Below are positions 1 to 6,442 of a stretch of DNA of 10,064 nucleotides, one piece after another. How positions within the stretch are numbered: the stretch's first letter is position 1; each line of letters begins with the position of its first letter. Below the pieces are notes generated by a model. The model made no database searches. It saw nothing but the letters and a program-made list of their open reading frames with translations, and was not told the origin of the DNA. A program made the translations under genes and the position numbers. The stretch is from an uncultured Collinsella sp. (GTDB lineage Bacteria > Actinomycetota > Coriobacteriia > Coriobacteriales > Coriobacteriaceae): assembly GCA_902495545.1 (NCBI GenBank), contig CABUXM010000076.1:1-10064 (forward strand), written 5' to 3'.

Positions 1-421
1 CGAGCTGCGCGAGACGTCCAATAAGCTCAAGAAGGCGCTCACCGGTGGCTCTTCCGATGCGATCTCCAGCGCCATCGACGGCGCTGTCGAGCTGAATGGC
101 TACAAGCTCGTCGTTGCTGAGCTCCAGGGCCTTGAGGCTGCCGACCTGCGCAACGTATGGGATACCGTGCACCAGAAGGTCGCCGGCCCTGTCGCTTGTG
201 TCATCGCCAGCGTGACTGAGAAGGGCACTCCGGCCCTGCTCGCTGCCGGCTCCGATGACGCCGTCAAGGCCGGGTTCCACGCCGGTAACGTGATCAAGCA
301 GATCGCGGGTCTGGTTGACGGTCGCGGTGGTGGCCGTCCCAACATGGCCCAGGCCGGTGGCAAGAATGCCGCCGGCATCGCCGATGCCCTCGCGGCCGCC
401 AAGACCGCGCTCGGCGCCTAA
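1..421 (+). CDS. alaS: Alanyl-tRNA synthetase, C-terminal end (5' truncated by window)
   Basis: This is the last 139 residues of cytoplasmic alanyl-tRNA synthetase, which charges tRNA-Ala; the frame is open from base 2 to the TAA at 419-421. The visible part is the end of the coiled linker and the C-terminal DHHA1 domain, which helps dimerisation and tRNA binding. The diagnostic motif is the glycine-rich GGGRPNMAQAGG encoded at about 326-361, followed by the usual short Ala-rich end. The aminoacylation and editing domains lie upstream of the window. A stand-alone DHHA1 protein cannot be excluded from this fragment, but alaS directly before ruvX and mltG is a common actinobacterial and firmicute order, so alaS is the natural reading. 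ruvX follows in the same frame 9 nt after the stop. Confidence 0.93.
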   Translation, partial: ELRETSNKLKKALTGGSSDAISSAIDGAVELNGYKLVVAELQGLEAADLRNVWDTVHQKVAGPVACVIASVTEKGTPALLAAGSDDAVKAGFHAGNVIKQIAGLVDGRGGGRPNMAQAGGKNAAGIADALAAAKTALGA

Positions 422-430
422 GTAGTCGCT

Positions 431-859
431 GTGGTCGCGCTCGCGCTTGACATAGGGGAGACTAGGATTGGCATCGCCGTCTCGAGCCGTGATGGCAAGA
501 TGGCGATGCCCGTCAAGGTGCTCCCTGCCGCCGAGGTCACCGGTATGGCCAAGACGTTCCGCTACCTGGTCGAGGACTATGAGCCCGACATCCTGGTGAG
601 CGGACGTCCCTTGACCATGGCCGGCGAGCCCGGCCCCCAGGCTGAGCGCGTTGCCGCCGTGGCGCAAAAGATCGCCGACGAGCTCGATCTTCCGCTGGAG
701 TTTGAGGACGAGCGCCTGTCCTCGCAAGAGGCCAAGCGCATCCTGCGCGAGCAGGGACTCAACGAAAAGCAGATGAGGGGCAAGATCGACATGATCGCCG
801 CCAGCCTGTTCTTGCAGACGTGGCTCGATCGCAAAAACGAGGAGGTTTCGCATGCCTAG
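431..859 (+). CDS. ruvX: RuvX/YqgF family nuclease (putative Holliday junction resolvase / pre-16S rRNA nuclease)
   Basis: A 142-residue protein of normal family length with an RNase H-like fold. Family members process the 5' end of 16S rRNA and have also been assigned Holliday junction resolution. Visible motifs are the N-terminal LALDIGETRIGIA with acidic D7, SGRPLTMAGEPGPQ (57-70) matching the family GLPxxxxG block, FEDERLSS (91-98), and D120 in DMIAASLFLQTWLD, which complete the expected acidic catalytic set. The start is GTG: the alaS stop at 419-421 is in the same frame, GTG 431 is the first usable codon after it, and any later start would remove D7. No clear Shine-Dalgarno precedes it, so it probably depends on translation of alaS. 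Its end overlaps mltG by 8 nt. Confidence 0.93.
   Translation: MVALALDIGETRIGIAVSSRDGKMAMPVKVLPAAEVTGMAKTFRYLVEDYEPDILVSGRPLTMAGEPGPQAERVAAVAQKIADELDLPLEFEDERLSSQEAKRILREQGLNEKQMRGKIDMIAASLFLQTWLDRKNEEVSHA
840..846 (+). promoter_or_regulatory. Strong Shine-Dalgarno for mltG inside ruvX
   Basis: AGGAGGT lies 5 nt before ATG 852, within the last codons of ruvX. It fixes the mltG start even though this overlaps ruvX, and marks the pair as co-translated from one mRNA. Confidence 0.8.
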
Positions 860-2261
860 TGCTTTCGATCCGCGTCAGCCGAATCGTACACGGCAGCCTG
901 CGCCGCGCCCTGTACCGTCCGGTCAGCGTCCGATACAGCCGACACAGCGCGCGGCCCAACCTGCCGCACGTTCGGCGCAGCCCTCCTCCCGCCCCGTGCA
1001 GTCCACTCAGCGTCCGGGCCAGCAGCCTGCTAGTTGTCCTGCCCAGCAGTCCGCCGCTCGTGCGGCCCAGCCCGCAGGCGGCGCCCGCTTTAAGCAGCAG
1101 ACACCTACCCAGCGCGCGCAGGCCCCTCAATCGCACGCGCATCATGCACGCGGCTCGCATGGCGTGGCTCCGGCCGCGCGTTCGAGCTATAACACGTATG
1201 CTCGACGCGGCACCCAAAAGAAAAGCTCGCCGGTGCCTATGATTATCGGCGCTGTGGTTACGGTGATCGTTCTCGCTGCTATTGCCTTCTTCGCCGTACC
1301 GGCCGTCAAGGGCTTGCTTGGCGGGGAGGACGCAAACGTCACCGCTGGCCAGCAGGTTACCGTTACGATTCCCGAGGGCGCCTCGGGCGACACGATCGCC
1401 TCGATTCTCTCCGAGAACCATATTGTTGAGAATCCCAAGGATTACTACGCGGCGGTCAAAAAGCTTAACGCGGATATGTCGCTTAAGCCTGGCACTTACT
1501 CGTTTACGACCCTAATGGATGCGACCAAGGTTGTCCAGCAGCTCATGGAGGGGCCCAATGCCGGCTCCGATGCACTGACAATCCCCGAGGGCCTGACGGA
1601 TGACCAGGTTGCGGACCGCGTGGCCCAGGCGTACGACAGCATCTCCAAAGAGGACTTCCTCAACCAGGCGAAAGCCAGTAATTATGTGAACGACTATCCG
1701 TTCCTCAAAGGCGCTGCGAACGATTCGCTCGAGGGTTTCCTGTTCCCCAAGACTTATTCGCTGGGCAAGAAACCGAGCGCCGACGACGTCATCCGTGCCA
1801 TGCTTGATCAGTTCAATACCGAGTACAAGTCGCTCGATTTTGCCGGTTGCGAGGCCAAGATCAAGAAGCGCTACGGCGTGGAGATGTCCGATTACGACAT
1901 CATCAATCTCGCTTCCATCGTTGAGCGCGAGGGCCTCAACGCCGAGCAGCGCGCGCATGTCGCCTCGGTGTTTTACAACCGTCTTGCCGGCAAGCTCGAC
2001 GGTCTTCGCTACCTCAATAGCGATGCGACCATGATGTATGTCACCGGCGGCGAGGTTACCGCCGACGACCTGCAGAGCGATAGTCCATACAACACCTATA
2101 AGCATGAAGGGCTGCCGCCCACGCCCATCTGCTCTCCGTCGCTCGAGGCGCTCAAGGCAACCCTTGAGCCCACCGACTCCGATGACCTGTATTTCTACAT
2201 TACGCAGGACGAGGAGTATTTTTCTCAGACCTACGAAGAGCACCAACAGTCTTGGAATTAA
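852..2261 (+). CDS. mltG: MltG/YceG endolytic murein transglycosylase with long basic cytoplasmic tail
   Basis: A 469-residue single-pass membrane protein. MltG cleaves nascent glycan strands at the outer face of the membrane and releases them from the synthases, setting glycan length. Residues 1-128 are a low-complexity tail rich in Gln, Pro, Arg, Ala and Ser with only one acidic residue (D6). One transmembrane helix follows at about 129-151 (MIIGAVVTVIVLAAIAFFAV), then a LysM-like region (about 162-235) and the YceG catalytic domain (about 240-469). The catalytic glutamate is E358 in ASIVERE, by comparison with E218 of the E. coli enzyme. Further family blocks are VASVFYNRL (370-378), LNSDATMMY, SPYNTYKHEGLPPTPICSP (411-429) and LYFYI (446-450). 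E. coli MltG is about 340 residues; the excess is the N-terminal tail. yqeG starts 2 nt downstream. Confidence 0.95.
   Translation: MPSAFDPRQPNRTRQPAPRPVPSGQRPIQPTQRAAQPAARSAQPSSRPVQSTQRPGQQPASCPAQQSAARAAQPAGGARFKQQTPTQRAQAPQSHAHHARGSHGVAPAARSSYNTYARRGTQKKSSPVPMIIGAVVTVIVLAAIAFFAVPAVKGLLGGEDANVTAGQQVTVTIPEGASGDTIASILSENHIVENPKDYYAAVKKLNADMSLKPGTYSFTTLMDATKVVQQLMEGPNAGSDALTIPEGLTDDQVADRVAQAYDSISKEDFLNQAKASNYVNDYPFLKGAANDSLEGFLFPKTYSLGKKPSADDVIRAMLDQFNTEYKSLDFAGCEAKIKKRYGVEMSDYDIINLASIVEREGLNAEQRAHVASVFYNRLAGKLDGLRYLNSDATMMYVTGGEVTADDLQSDSPYNTYKHEGLPPTPICSPSLEALKATLEPTDSDDLYFYITQDEEYFSQTYEEHQQSWN
885..1110 (+). repeat. Imperfect low-complexity repeat region in mltG (Gln/Pro/Arg/Ala-rich)
   Basis: This stretch encodes roughly residues 12-86 of MltG as irregular units such as QRPIQPTQRAAQP, SRPVQSTQRPGQQP and RAAQPAGGARF. 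The DNA shows recurrent CAGC and CAGCGTCC words. It is not a precise tandem repeat, but such tracts can change length by slippage. Its biased composition also keeps two other frames open, which explains the overlapping spurious reading frames here. Confidence 0.6.
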
Positions 2262-2263
2262 AC

Positions 2264-2761
2264 ATGAGGATTTTTAGCCCCAAACGATATGTTGCCTCGG
2301 TCGACCGCATCGACCTCGATACCCTTTGGGCCGACGGCAAGCGCGCCATTTTGCTCGACCGCGATAACACCCTGGTGCCGCGTGACACCGAGCAGGTTCC
2401 CGCTGCCGTCTCGGCTTGGCTCGACGCCGCTCGCTCTAAGGGCTTTAAGCTGTGTATGGTGTCGAACAACTGGCATCGCGACCAGGTCATGAGCTCCGCA
2501 CGCGAGCTGGGTCTTGAGGCCATCAGCCATGCCATGAAGCCCGCGCCGTTTGCTCTCAAGGCTGGACTTAAGCGCCTAGGTGCCACGGCCGATGAGGCCG
2601 TGCTGATCGGTGATCAGCTGTACACGGACGTCTGGAGCGGCAACTTTGCCGGTGTCGACACGATCTTGGTAAAGCCGCAGGCAACTCAGGACCTGTGGTA
2701 TACGCAGATCTTCCGTATCTTTGAACGCCGGGCCCTGCGCGACCTTCCCTGCGAGGAATAG
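2264..2761 (+). CDS. yqeG: YqeG family HAD IIIA-type phosphatase
   Basis: A 165-residue soluble HAD phosphatase. All four HAD motifs are present: motif I LLDRDNTLV with nucleophile D32 and acid D34, motif II MVSNN (S67), motif III lysine K92 in AMKPAP, and motif IV LIGDQLYTD (D117, D122). The early motif I and the NNW after motif II are typical of YqeG. The family is related to the phosphatidylglycerophosphate phosphatases Gep4 (yeast) and PGPP1 (plant), so a role in phosphatidylglycerol synthesis is possible, but the bacterial YqeG substrate is not settled. The start is ATG 2264, 2 nt after mltG. A TTG 12 nt upstream would overlap mltG and adds nothing conserved. The gene occupies the place where mycobacteria carry aroE and aroC in an otherwise similar gene order. 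Confidence 0.88.
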   Translation: MRIFSPKRYVASVDRIDLDTLWADGKRAILLDRDNTLVPRDTEQVPAAVSAWLDAARSKGFKLCMVSNNWHRDQVMSSARELGLEAISHAMKPAPFALKAGLKRLGATADEAVLIGDQLYTDVWSGNFAGVDTILVKPQATQDLWYTQIFRIFERRALRDLPCEE

Positions 2762-2769
2762 GTTTCGTC

Positions 2770-3303
2770 ATGTCCCAGCACACCAAGCACGGCTGCGACC
2801 ATATCTTCTTTATCGGATTTTTGGGTGCGGGTAAATCGACGCTCGCGCGCAACGTGGGCACCATGTTCAAGCGTCGGTTTATTGATACCGACCGCCTGGT
2901 CGTGCGTCGTTGCGGCAAATCGGTTACCGAGATTTTTGAGACCGAGGGCGAGGAGCGTTTTCGCGAGCTCGAAACCTCGGCGCTCCGTTCGCTCCAAAGC
3001 GAGCGCAGCCTGCTGGTTTCGTGCGGTGGTGGCATTGTCGAGACCCCAGTCAATATCGAGCTCATGCACCAGATGGGTACCTGTGTGTATCTCGAGGGTG
3101 ACTTTGAGGATTCGATGCGCCAGATTCGCCGCTCCGACACGCGTCCCGATTTCCGCTCGCCTGAGCATGCGGCGCGACTGTTCGAGCATCGACGACCGCT
3201 GTATCGCCAGGCGGCCGATATCACCCTCGATATTCGCAATAAGTCCTTTGAGGACGTTTCCTATGTTTGTGCCGAGATTCTTTTGGAGCGTGGACTGCTA
3301 TGA
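2770..3303 (+). CDS. aroK: Shikimate kinase
   Basis: A 177-residue P-loop kinase that phosphorylates shikimate at the 3-hydroxyl, the fifth step towards chorismate. Key residues are in place: Walker A GFLGAGKST (16-24), the shikimate-contacting FIDTD (37-41) and R65 in FRELE, the glycine loop CGGGIVETP (85-93), the lid arginine R125 in TRPDF, and R142 in RRPLYRQAAD. Length is normal for the family. A GAGGAA sequence at 2753-2758 serves as ribosome binding site 11 nt before the ATG. The stop overlaps the next gene's start as ATGA, so the two are translationally coupled. Sequence alone supports an active enzyme, which contrasts with its degenerate AroB-like partner. Another small-molecule kinase is possible but less likely. 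Confidence 0.9.
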   Translation: MSQHTKHGCDHIFFIGFLGAGKSTLARNVGTMFKRRFIDTDRLVVRRCGKSVTEIFETEGEERFRELETSALRSLQSERSLLVSCGGGIVETPVNIELMHQMGTCVYLEGDFEDSMRQIRRSDTRPDFRSPEHAARLFEHRRPLYRQAADITLDIRNKSFEDVSYVCAEILLERGLL

Positions 3304-4409
3304 TTCGCCGTCAACTCATCAATTTCCAAAACCGCAGCGTCGATGTTCGCGTCGGCTTTGACGCGTTTAGCGAGCTGTCGCGTATGTTTGCCTCGGTCGT
3401 GGGCAAACCAAAGCGCGCGATGGTTGTCTGGAACAGCGCTGTGTCCGATCGCTTTGGCGAGATCGTTGAGCACGCACTGGTCGATGCCGGCTTTGCTGTG
3501 TCGGAGCTTTCGCTTGAGGTTTCGCCCGCCGGCACGACCTTGGCTGACGCCGATGCCGTCTTTGGCGCTCTGTCGGCTAACGGTATTACCTGCGACGATC
3601 TGATTGTCGCCGTCGGTGACGCTTCGATGTGCTCTGTTGTCGCCTGGTGCGCCAATCAGTGGTGCGGACGCACGGAGTGCGCTCTGCTGCCGACGACCTT
3701 CGATGCTATGCTAACCGCTGCCACGACCATGGAGCCGTTGGTTGCCTCGGCGACCAATGCGCTTCCCGCCATCGCGATTCGTCCCGAGCCCGGACTGGTC
3801 GTGTGCAATCTGGACCTTGTTCGCGAGGCCAACCCCGAGGACCTTAAGCTTGGCTATGCGGTGCTCGTGGGCACTATGCTCTCGAGCAGCAAGTCGCGCT
3901 GGAACCAGTTCTCCGAGATGGTTCCCGAGATTCTTGCCGGTGAGGAGGTCGCGCTCGTCAATGCCGTGCAGTGGTCCCAGACCGCGCGCAAAGACGTGCT
4001 CATGGCCACAAATCCCAGTGCTCGCCATGCGCTCGATTTTGGCAAGACGGGGGAGCGCACCCTTCGCGCCTGTTTGGGCGATACTACGGCACGCGTCCCC
4101 GCATACCAGCTGCTTTCCGAGGGCATGCGCTTTGAGGCACGCCTAGCACATGATGCCTGCGACTTCGATATCGACTATGTGTTTGAGGTCGATGACTGCC
4201 TGGAGGACTTCGGCATCGAGGAGCTTGCCTTCGACCTGGAGCCCACCGTGTTTATCGAGGAGTTCCGCAAGCAGCAGTTCGTACGCTCCAATCGCACGAT
4301 GTTGCCGCTGCCCGCGGCACTTGGCGCCATTCGTCTTAACGCCGTGGACGACGATGTGCTCGAGCGCCATGCGCAGGCGTATTTGGCTTCTCGCAAGGAA
4401 CTTCTCTAA
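3300..4409 (+). CDS. Degenerate 3-dehydroquinate synthase (AroB) homologue, probably not catalytic
   Basis: A 369-residue protein of the right length and position for AroB, which converts DAHP to 3-dehydroquinate using NAD and a divalent metal. Fold landmarks align: LIVAVGDAS for the NAD-binding loop, ALLPTTFDAML for the QVPTTLLAQVD block, RPEPGLVVCNLDLV for the xxQPxxVxxDLDxL block, NPEDLKLGYA for ELxxGLAE, HALDFGKTGER for LNFGHTFGH, and the EGMRFEARLA helix. The active site is gone by my hand alignment: GGG becomes G106-D107-A108, the catalytic Lys of DSSVGGK becomes E145, and the metal ligands Glu, His and His become V188, K249 and A268. A fourth conserved His becomes R253. There is no stop or frameshift, so this reads as a maintained pseudoenzyme, a repurposed protein or very early decay. 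The start is ATG 3300, overlapping aroK by 4 nt; an earlier in-frame start at 3267 would lie inside aroK. Automatic pipelines would probably call it aroB. Confidence 0.8.
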   Translation: MIRRQLINFQNRSVDVRVGFDAFSELSRMFASVVGKPKRAMVVWNSAVSDRFGEIVEHALVDAGFAVSELSLEVSPAGTTLADADAVFGALSANGITCDDLIVAVGDASMCSVVAWCANQWCGRTECALLPTTFDAMLTAATTMEPLVASATNALPAIAIRPEPGLVVCNLDLVREANPEDLKLGYAVLVGTMLSSSKSRWNQFSEMVPEILAGEEVALVNAVQWSQTARKDVLMATNPSARHALDFGKTGERTLRACLGDTTARVPAYQLLSEGMRFEARLAHDACDFDIDYVFEVDDCLEDFGIEELAFDLEPTVFIEEFRKQQFVRSNRTMLPLPAALGAIRLNAVDDDVLERHAQAYLASRKELL

Positions 4410-4539
4410 CTTTATTGACATCCATCGTCTTTCGTATCATTTTGAGGAACGGGTTTCAATCGGTTGCGGATCGTTTGCGGTTCCGTGCGCTGATTGAGCC
4501 CGTCCCGCTTTTATTGAGGACATTAAGAAAGGAATCTGC
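4410..4539 (+). promoter_or_regulatory. Intergenic gap with a possible promoter for the Xaa-Pro peptidase gene
   Basis: This is the widest gap after the first unit. It contains a perfect -35-like TTGACA at 4415-4420. Possible -10 boxes are TATCAT (4435-4440, spacer only 14 nt) or CATTTT (4438-4443, spacer 17 nt, poor match), so the assignment is weak. I see no hairpin followed by a T-run after the AroB-like gene, so read-through from upstream is also possible. The peptidase gene has a ribosome binding site AAAGGA at 4528-4533. Confidence 0.35.
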
Positions 4540-5670
4540 ATGTCTGAGTTTGCTGCCGGTCCTGCCGGTCGTATCGAGCGTGTCCGTACCCTGATGGTCG
4601 AGCGCGGCTACGATGCTATCGTGGTGCGCGACGAGGCCAATCTCCGTTGGCTCACGGGCGTGAAGGGCGTCTTCGACTACACTTTCGAGTTCCCGCACGC
4701 CGCGTTTATTACGGCCGATCAGTGCCTGTTCCACACCGACTCGCGCTATTTCAACAGCTTTGAGGAGAACACGCCCGCCGGCAGCCCCTGGGTCTACGAC
4801 ATGGACGAGGGCACCATTCCCGGCTGGGTCGCCGGCAAGATCGCGGTCAACAAGTGCCGCGTCTGCGCCGTCGAGGATGACATGCAGATTAACTTCTACC
4901 AAGGTATCCAGCGTGGTCTGGAGGACCGCTCTGTCGCCTGCATGCTGCCGCTGATGCACGACGACATCCGCAAGATGCGTGCCATCAAGGATGCCGAGGA
5001 GATTGAGCTCATGCGCCATGCGCAGTCGATCACCGATGCCGCCTTCCAACACATGCTCGGCTTTATTAAACCCGGCATGACCGAGAAGCAGGTCCGCAAC
5101 GAGCTTGAGAACTTTATGTTCGCCAACGGTGCCGACAGCCTGGCCTTTGGCTCCATCGTCGCGAGCGGTCCCAACACCGCTAACCCGCATGCCGTCCCGA
5201 GCGACCGTGTGATTGAGAAGGGCGACTTTGTCCTGATGGATTATGGCGCGGGCTACTGCGATTATCGTTCCGACATGACGCGCACTGTCGTGATGGGCGA
5301 GCCCACCCAGGAGCAGCTCGACCTGTACGCGCTCGTGCGCCGTACGCACGAGGAGTGCGTTGCCGCTATCCATCCTGGCGTCGAGGGCAACGACATTTTC
5401 AAGCTTTCCAAGAAGATCATCGGCGATGCCGGCTATGGCGATTACTACAACCATGGTCTGGGCCACGGCGTGGGCATCGACATCCACGAGCTGCCCAACT
5501 TCAACCGCAGCAAGAACATCATCGAGGGCGGCTCGGTTATTACCATGGAGCCCGGCGTGTACCTGCCCGGCGTGGGCGGCGTGCGCCTGGAGGACTACGG
5601 CGTCGTCACCGAGAACGGCTATGAGCCCTTCACTAAGACCCCGCACGACCTGCACGTCATCGATTGCTAA
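4540..5670 (+). CDS. M24 family Xaa-Pro aminopeptidase/dipeptidase
   Basis: A 376-residue cytoplasmic metallopeptidase that releases residues next to proline or cleaves Xaa-Pro dipeptides. It has an N-terminal creatinase-like domain (about 10-140) and a C-terminal pita-bread M24 domain (about 150-370). The five ligands for the two-metal site are visible: D234 (LMDYGAGY), D245 (RSDMTRT), H309 (GLGHGVG), E337 (TMEPGVYLPG) and E351 (VRLEDYG). The supporting histidines H217 (NPHAVPSD) and H316 (DIHELP) are also present. The choice between aminopeptidase (pepP/papA-like) and prolidase (pepQ) cannot be made from motifs alone. Such a peptidase directly before efp is a widespread arrangement; mycobacteria annotate the gene there as pepQ. 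The ATG has a good AAAGGA site 6 nt upstream. A terminator follows, so it may be monocistronic. Confidence 0.93.
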   Translation: MSEFAAGPAGRIERVRTLMVERGYDAIVVRDEANLRWLTGVKGVFDYTFEFPHAAFITADQCLFHTDSRYFNSFEENTPAGSPWVYDMDEGTIPGWVAGKIAVNKCRVCAVEDDMQINFYQGIQRGLEDRSVACMLPLMHDDIRKMRAIKDAEEIELMRHAQSITDAAFQHMLGFIKPGMTEKQVRNELENFMFANGADSLAFGSIVASGPNTANPHAVPSDRVIEKGDFVLMDYGAGYCDYRSDMTRTVVMGEPTQEQLDLYALVRRTHEECVAAIHPGVEGNDIFKLSKKIIGDAGYGDYYNHGLGHGVGIDIHELPNFNRSKNIIEGGSVITMEPGVYLPGVGGVRLEDYGVVTENGYEPFTKTPHDLHVIDC

Positions 5671-5717
5671 TCTACTCCGATAGATTTTAGGGCTTGCCCC
5701 AATAATCAACTTTGGAG

Positions 5718-5760
5718 GCGGGGCGCCCGAAATGATTCGGGCGCCCCGCGTTCTCTTTTT
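5718..5760 (+). terminator. Rho-independent terminator after the peptidase gene
   Basis: A perfect 14-bp inverted repeat (GCGGGGCGCCCGAA at 5718-5731 and its complement at 5736-5749) encloses a 4-nt ATGA loop and is followed by GTTCTCTTTTT. The stem is very GC-rich and the T-run lies on the + strand side only, so it terminates + strand transcription and separates the peptidase from efp. Confidence 0.93.
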
Positions 5761-5791
5761 ATGCGCTCGCTGCAGCCGCCGTCTTCAAGTG

Positions 5792-5797
5792 TATAAT
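5792..5797 (+). promoter_or_regulatory. -10 box of the probable efp promoter
   Basis: A perfect TATAAT lies in an AT-richer patch 57 nt before the efp start and just after the terminator, so the efp operon very likely starts near 5803-5806. I see no good -35 box 16-18 nt upstream (the sequence there is CGCTGCAG-like), and the TG directly before the box is not in exact extended -10 position. It may need an activator or be read by a factor that tolerates a weak -35. Confidence 0.6.
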
Positions 5798-5815
5798 TTC
5801 GCTCGTATGTAATTT

Positions 5816-5831
5816 AGACGCTTGTGCGTCT
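5816..5831 (+). promoter_or_regulatory. Small hairpin in the efp leader
   Basis: AGACGC (5816-5821) and GCGTCT (5826-5831) form a 6-bp stem with a TTGT loop, about 10 nt after the expected transcription start and just upstream of the AAGAAAGG ribosome binding site (5842-5849). No T-run follows, so it is not a terminator. It could stabilise the mRNA 5' end; regulation is not shown. Confidence 0.4.
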
Positions 5832-5854
5832 CGCCAATAACAAGAAAGGTCGCT

Positions 5855-6418
5855 ATGCCTACTATCTCTACCGCCGACTTCAAGAACGGCCTCGGTCTCC
5901 GCATTAAGGACAAGGTCTACACCATCGTCGAGTTCCAGCACGTCAAGCCGGGCAAGGGCGGCGCTTTCGTGCGCTACAAGACCCGCGACATCAAGAGCGG
6001 CCGCGTCGTCGAGAACACCTGCAACGCCGGCACCAAGTTCGAGAGCGTCATGCTCACCACCCGTGAGTTCCAGTACCTCTACAACGACGGCGCTGACTAC
6101 ATCTTCATGGACAACGAGTCTTACGAGCAGGTTCCCGTTCCCGAGGACATGGTGGGCGAGAACGCCAAGTGGCTGCGCGAGAACGACACCTGCCAGCTGC
6201 TCTTCGCCGACGACGAGCTCATGGGCGTGACCCCGCCGATGTTCATCGAGACCACCATCGTTCAGACCGACCCGGGCTTCAAGGGCGACACCGTCCAGGG
6301 TTCCACCAAGCCGGCCACCATCGACACCGGCGCCGTCATCCAGGTCCCCATGTACCTCAACGAGGGCGAGGTCATCAAGGTTGACACCCGCGACGGCAAG
6401 TTCGTCTCCCGCGTCTAG
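5855..6418 (+). CDS. efp: Elongation factor P
   Basis: A 187-residue translation factor that binds between the P and E sites and rescues ribosomes stalled on consecutive prolines. It has the three expected domains: a KOW-like N-terminal domain (about 3-62), an OB domain (about 68-128) and a C-terminal OB domain (about 131-186) with the signature KPATIDTGAVIQVP and VIKVDTRDGKFVSR. The tip of domain I carries K34 in KPGKGGAFVRYK, the position lysylated in E. coli and 5-aminopentanolated in B. subtilis. Many actinobacteria use unmodified lysine in a PGKGP loop; here it is PGKGG, so its modification state cannot be told. No modification enzyme (EpmA, EpmB) is in the window. The start is ATG 5855 with AAGAAAGG 5 nt upstream; a TTG at 5822 falls in the leader hairpin and is rejected. 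Confidence 0.97.
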   Translation: MPTISTADFKNGLGLRIKDKVYTIVEFQHVKPGKGGAFVRYKTRDIKSGRVVENTCNAGTKFESVMLTTREFQYLYNDGADYIFMDNESYEQVPVPEDMVGENAKWLRENDTCQLLFADDELMGVTPPMFIETTIVQTDPGFKGDTVQGSTKPATIDTGAVIQVPMYLNEGEVIKVDTRDGKFVSRV

Positions 6419-6442
6419 CAACCAACTCTTCTAGGAGGACTC

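Noticed and set aside
759..1421. 220-codon minus-strand frame and a 140-codon alternate + frame (820-1242) over the mltG tail
   Set aside because: Both are Arg/Leu- or Ser/Pro-rich shadows of the low-complexity Gln/Pro/Arg region; neither shows a family motif, and mltG has the strong ribosome binding site.
4455..4490. Repeated TTGCGG words between the AroB-like gene and the peptidase gene
   Set aside because: Two short partial direct repeats only, with no palindrome or spacing that supports an operator.
5690..5700. Short GGG-CTTG-CCC inverted repeat after the peptidase stop
   Set aside because: The stem is only 3 bp with no T-run; the real terminator is just downstream.
4456..5709. 417-codon open frame on the minus strand opposite the Xaa-Pro peptidase gene
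   Set aside because: The + strand frame has all M24 catalytic residues. The antisense frame is open only because of the high G/C third-position bias, its product is a repetitive Val/Ala/Asp/His-rich string, and it runs through the intergenic DNA up to the terminator.
5822..5854. Upstream TTG start extending EF-P by 11 residues
   Set aside because: It falls in the leader hairpin, has no ribosome binding site, and EF-P normally begins near MxTISTxDFKNG; ATG 5855 has AAGAAAGG at good spacing.
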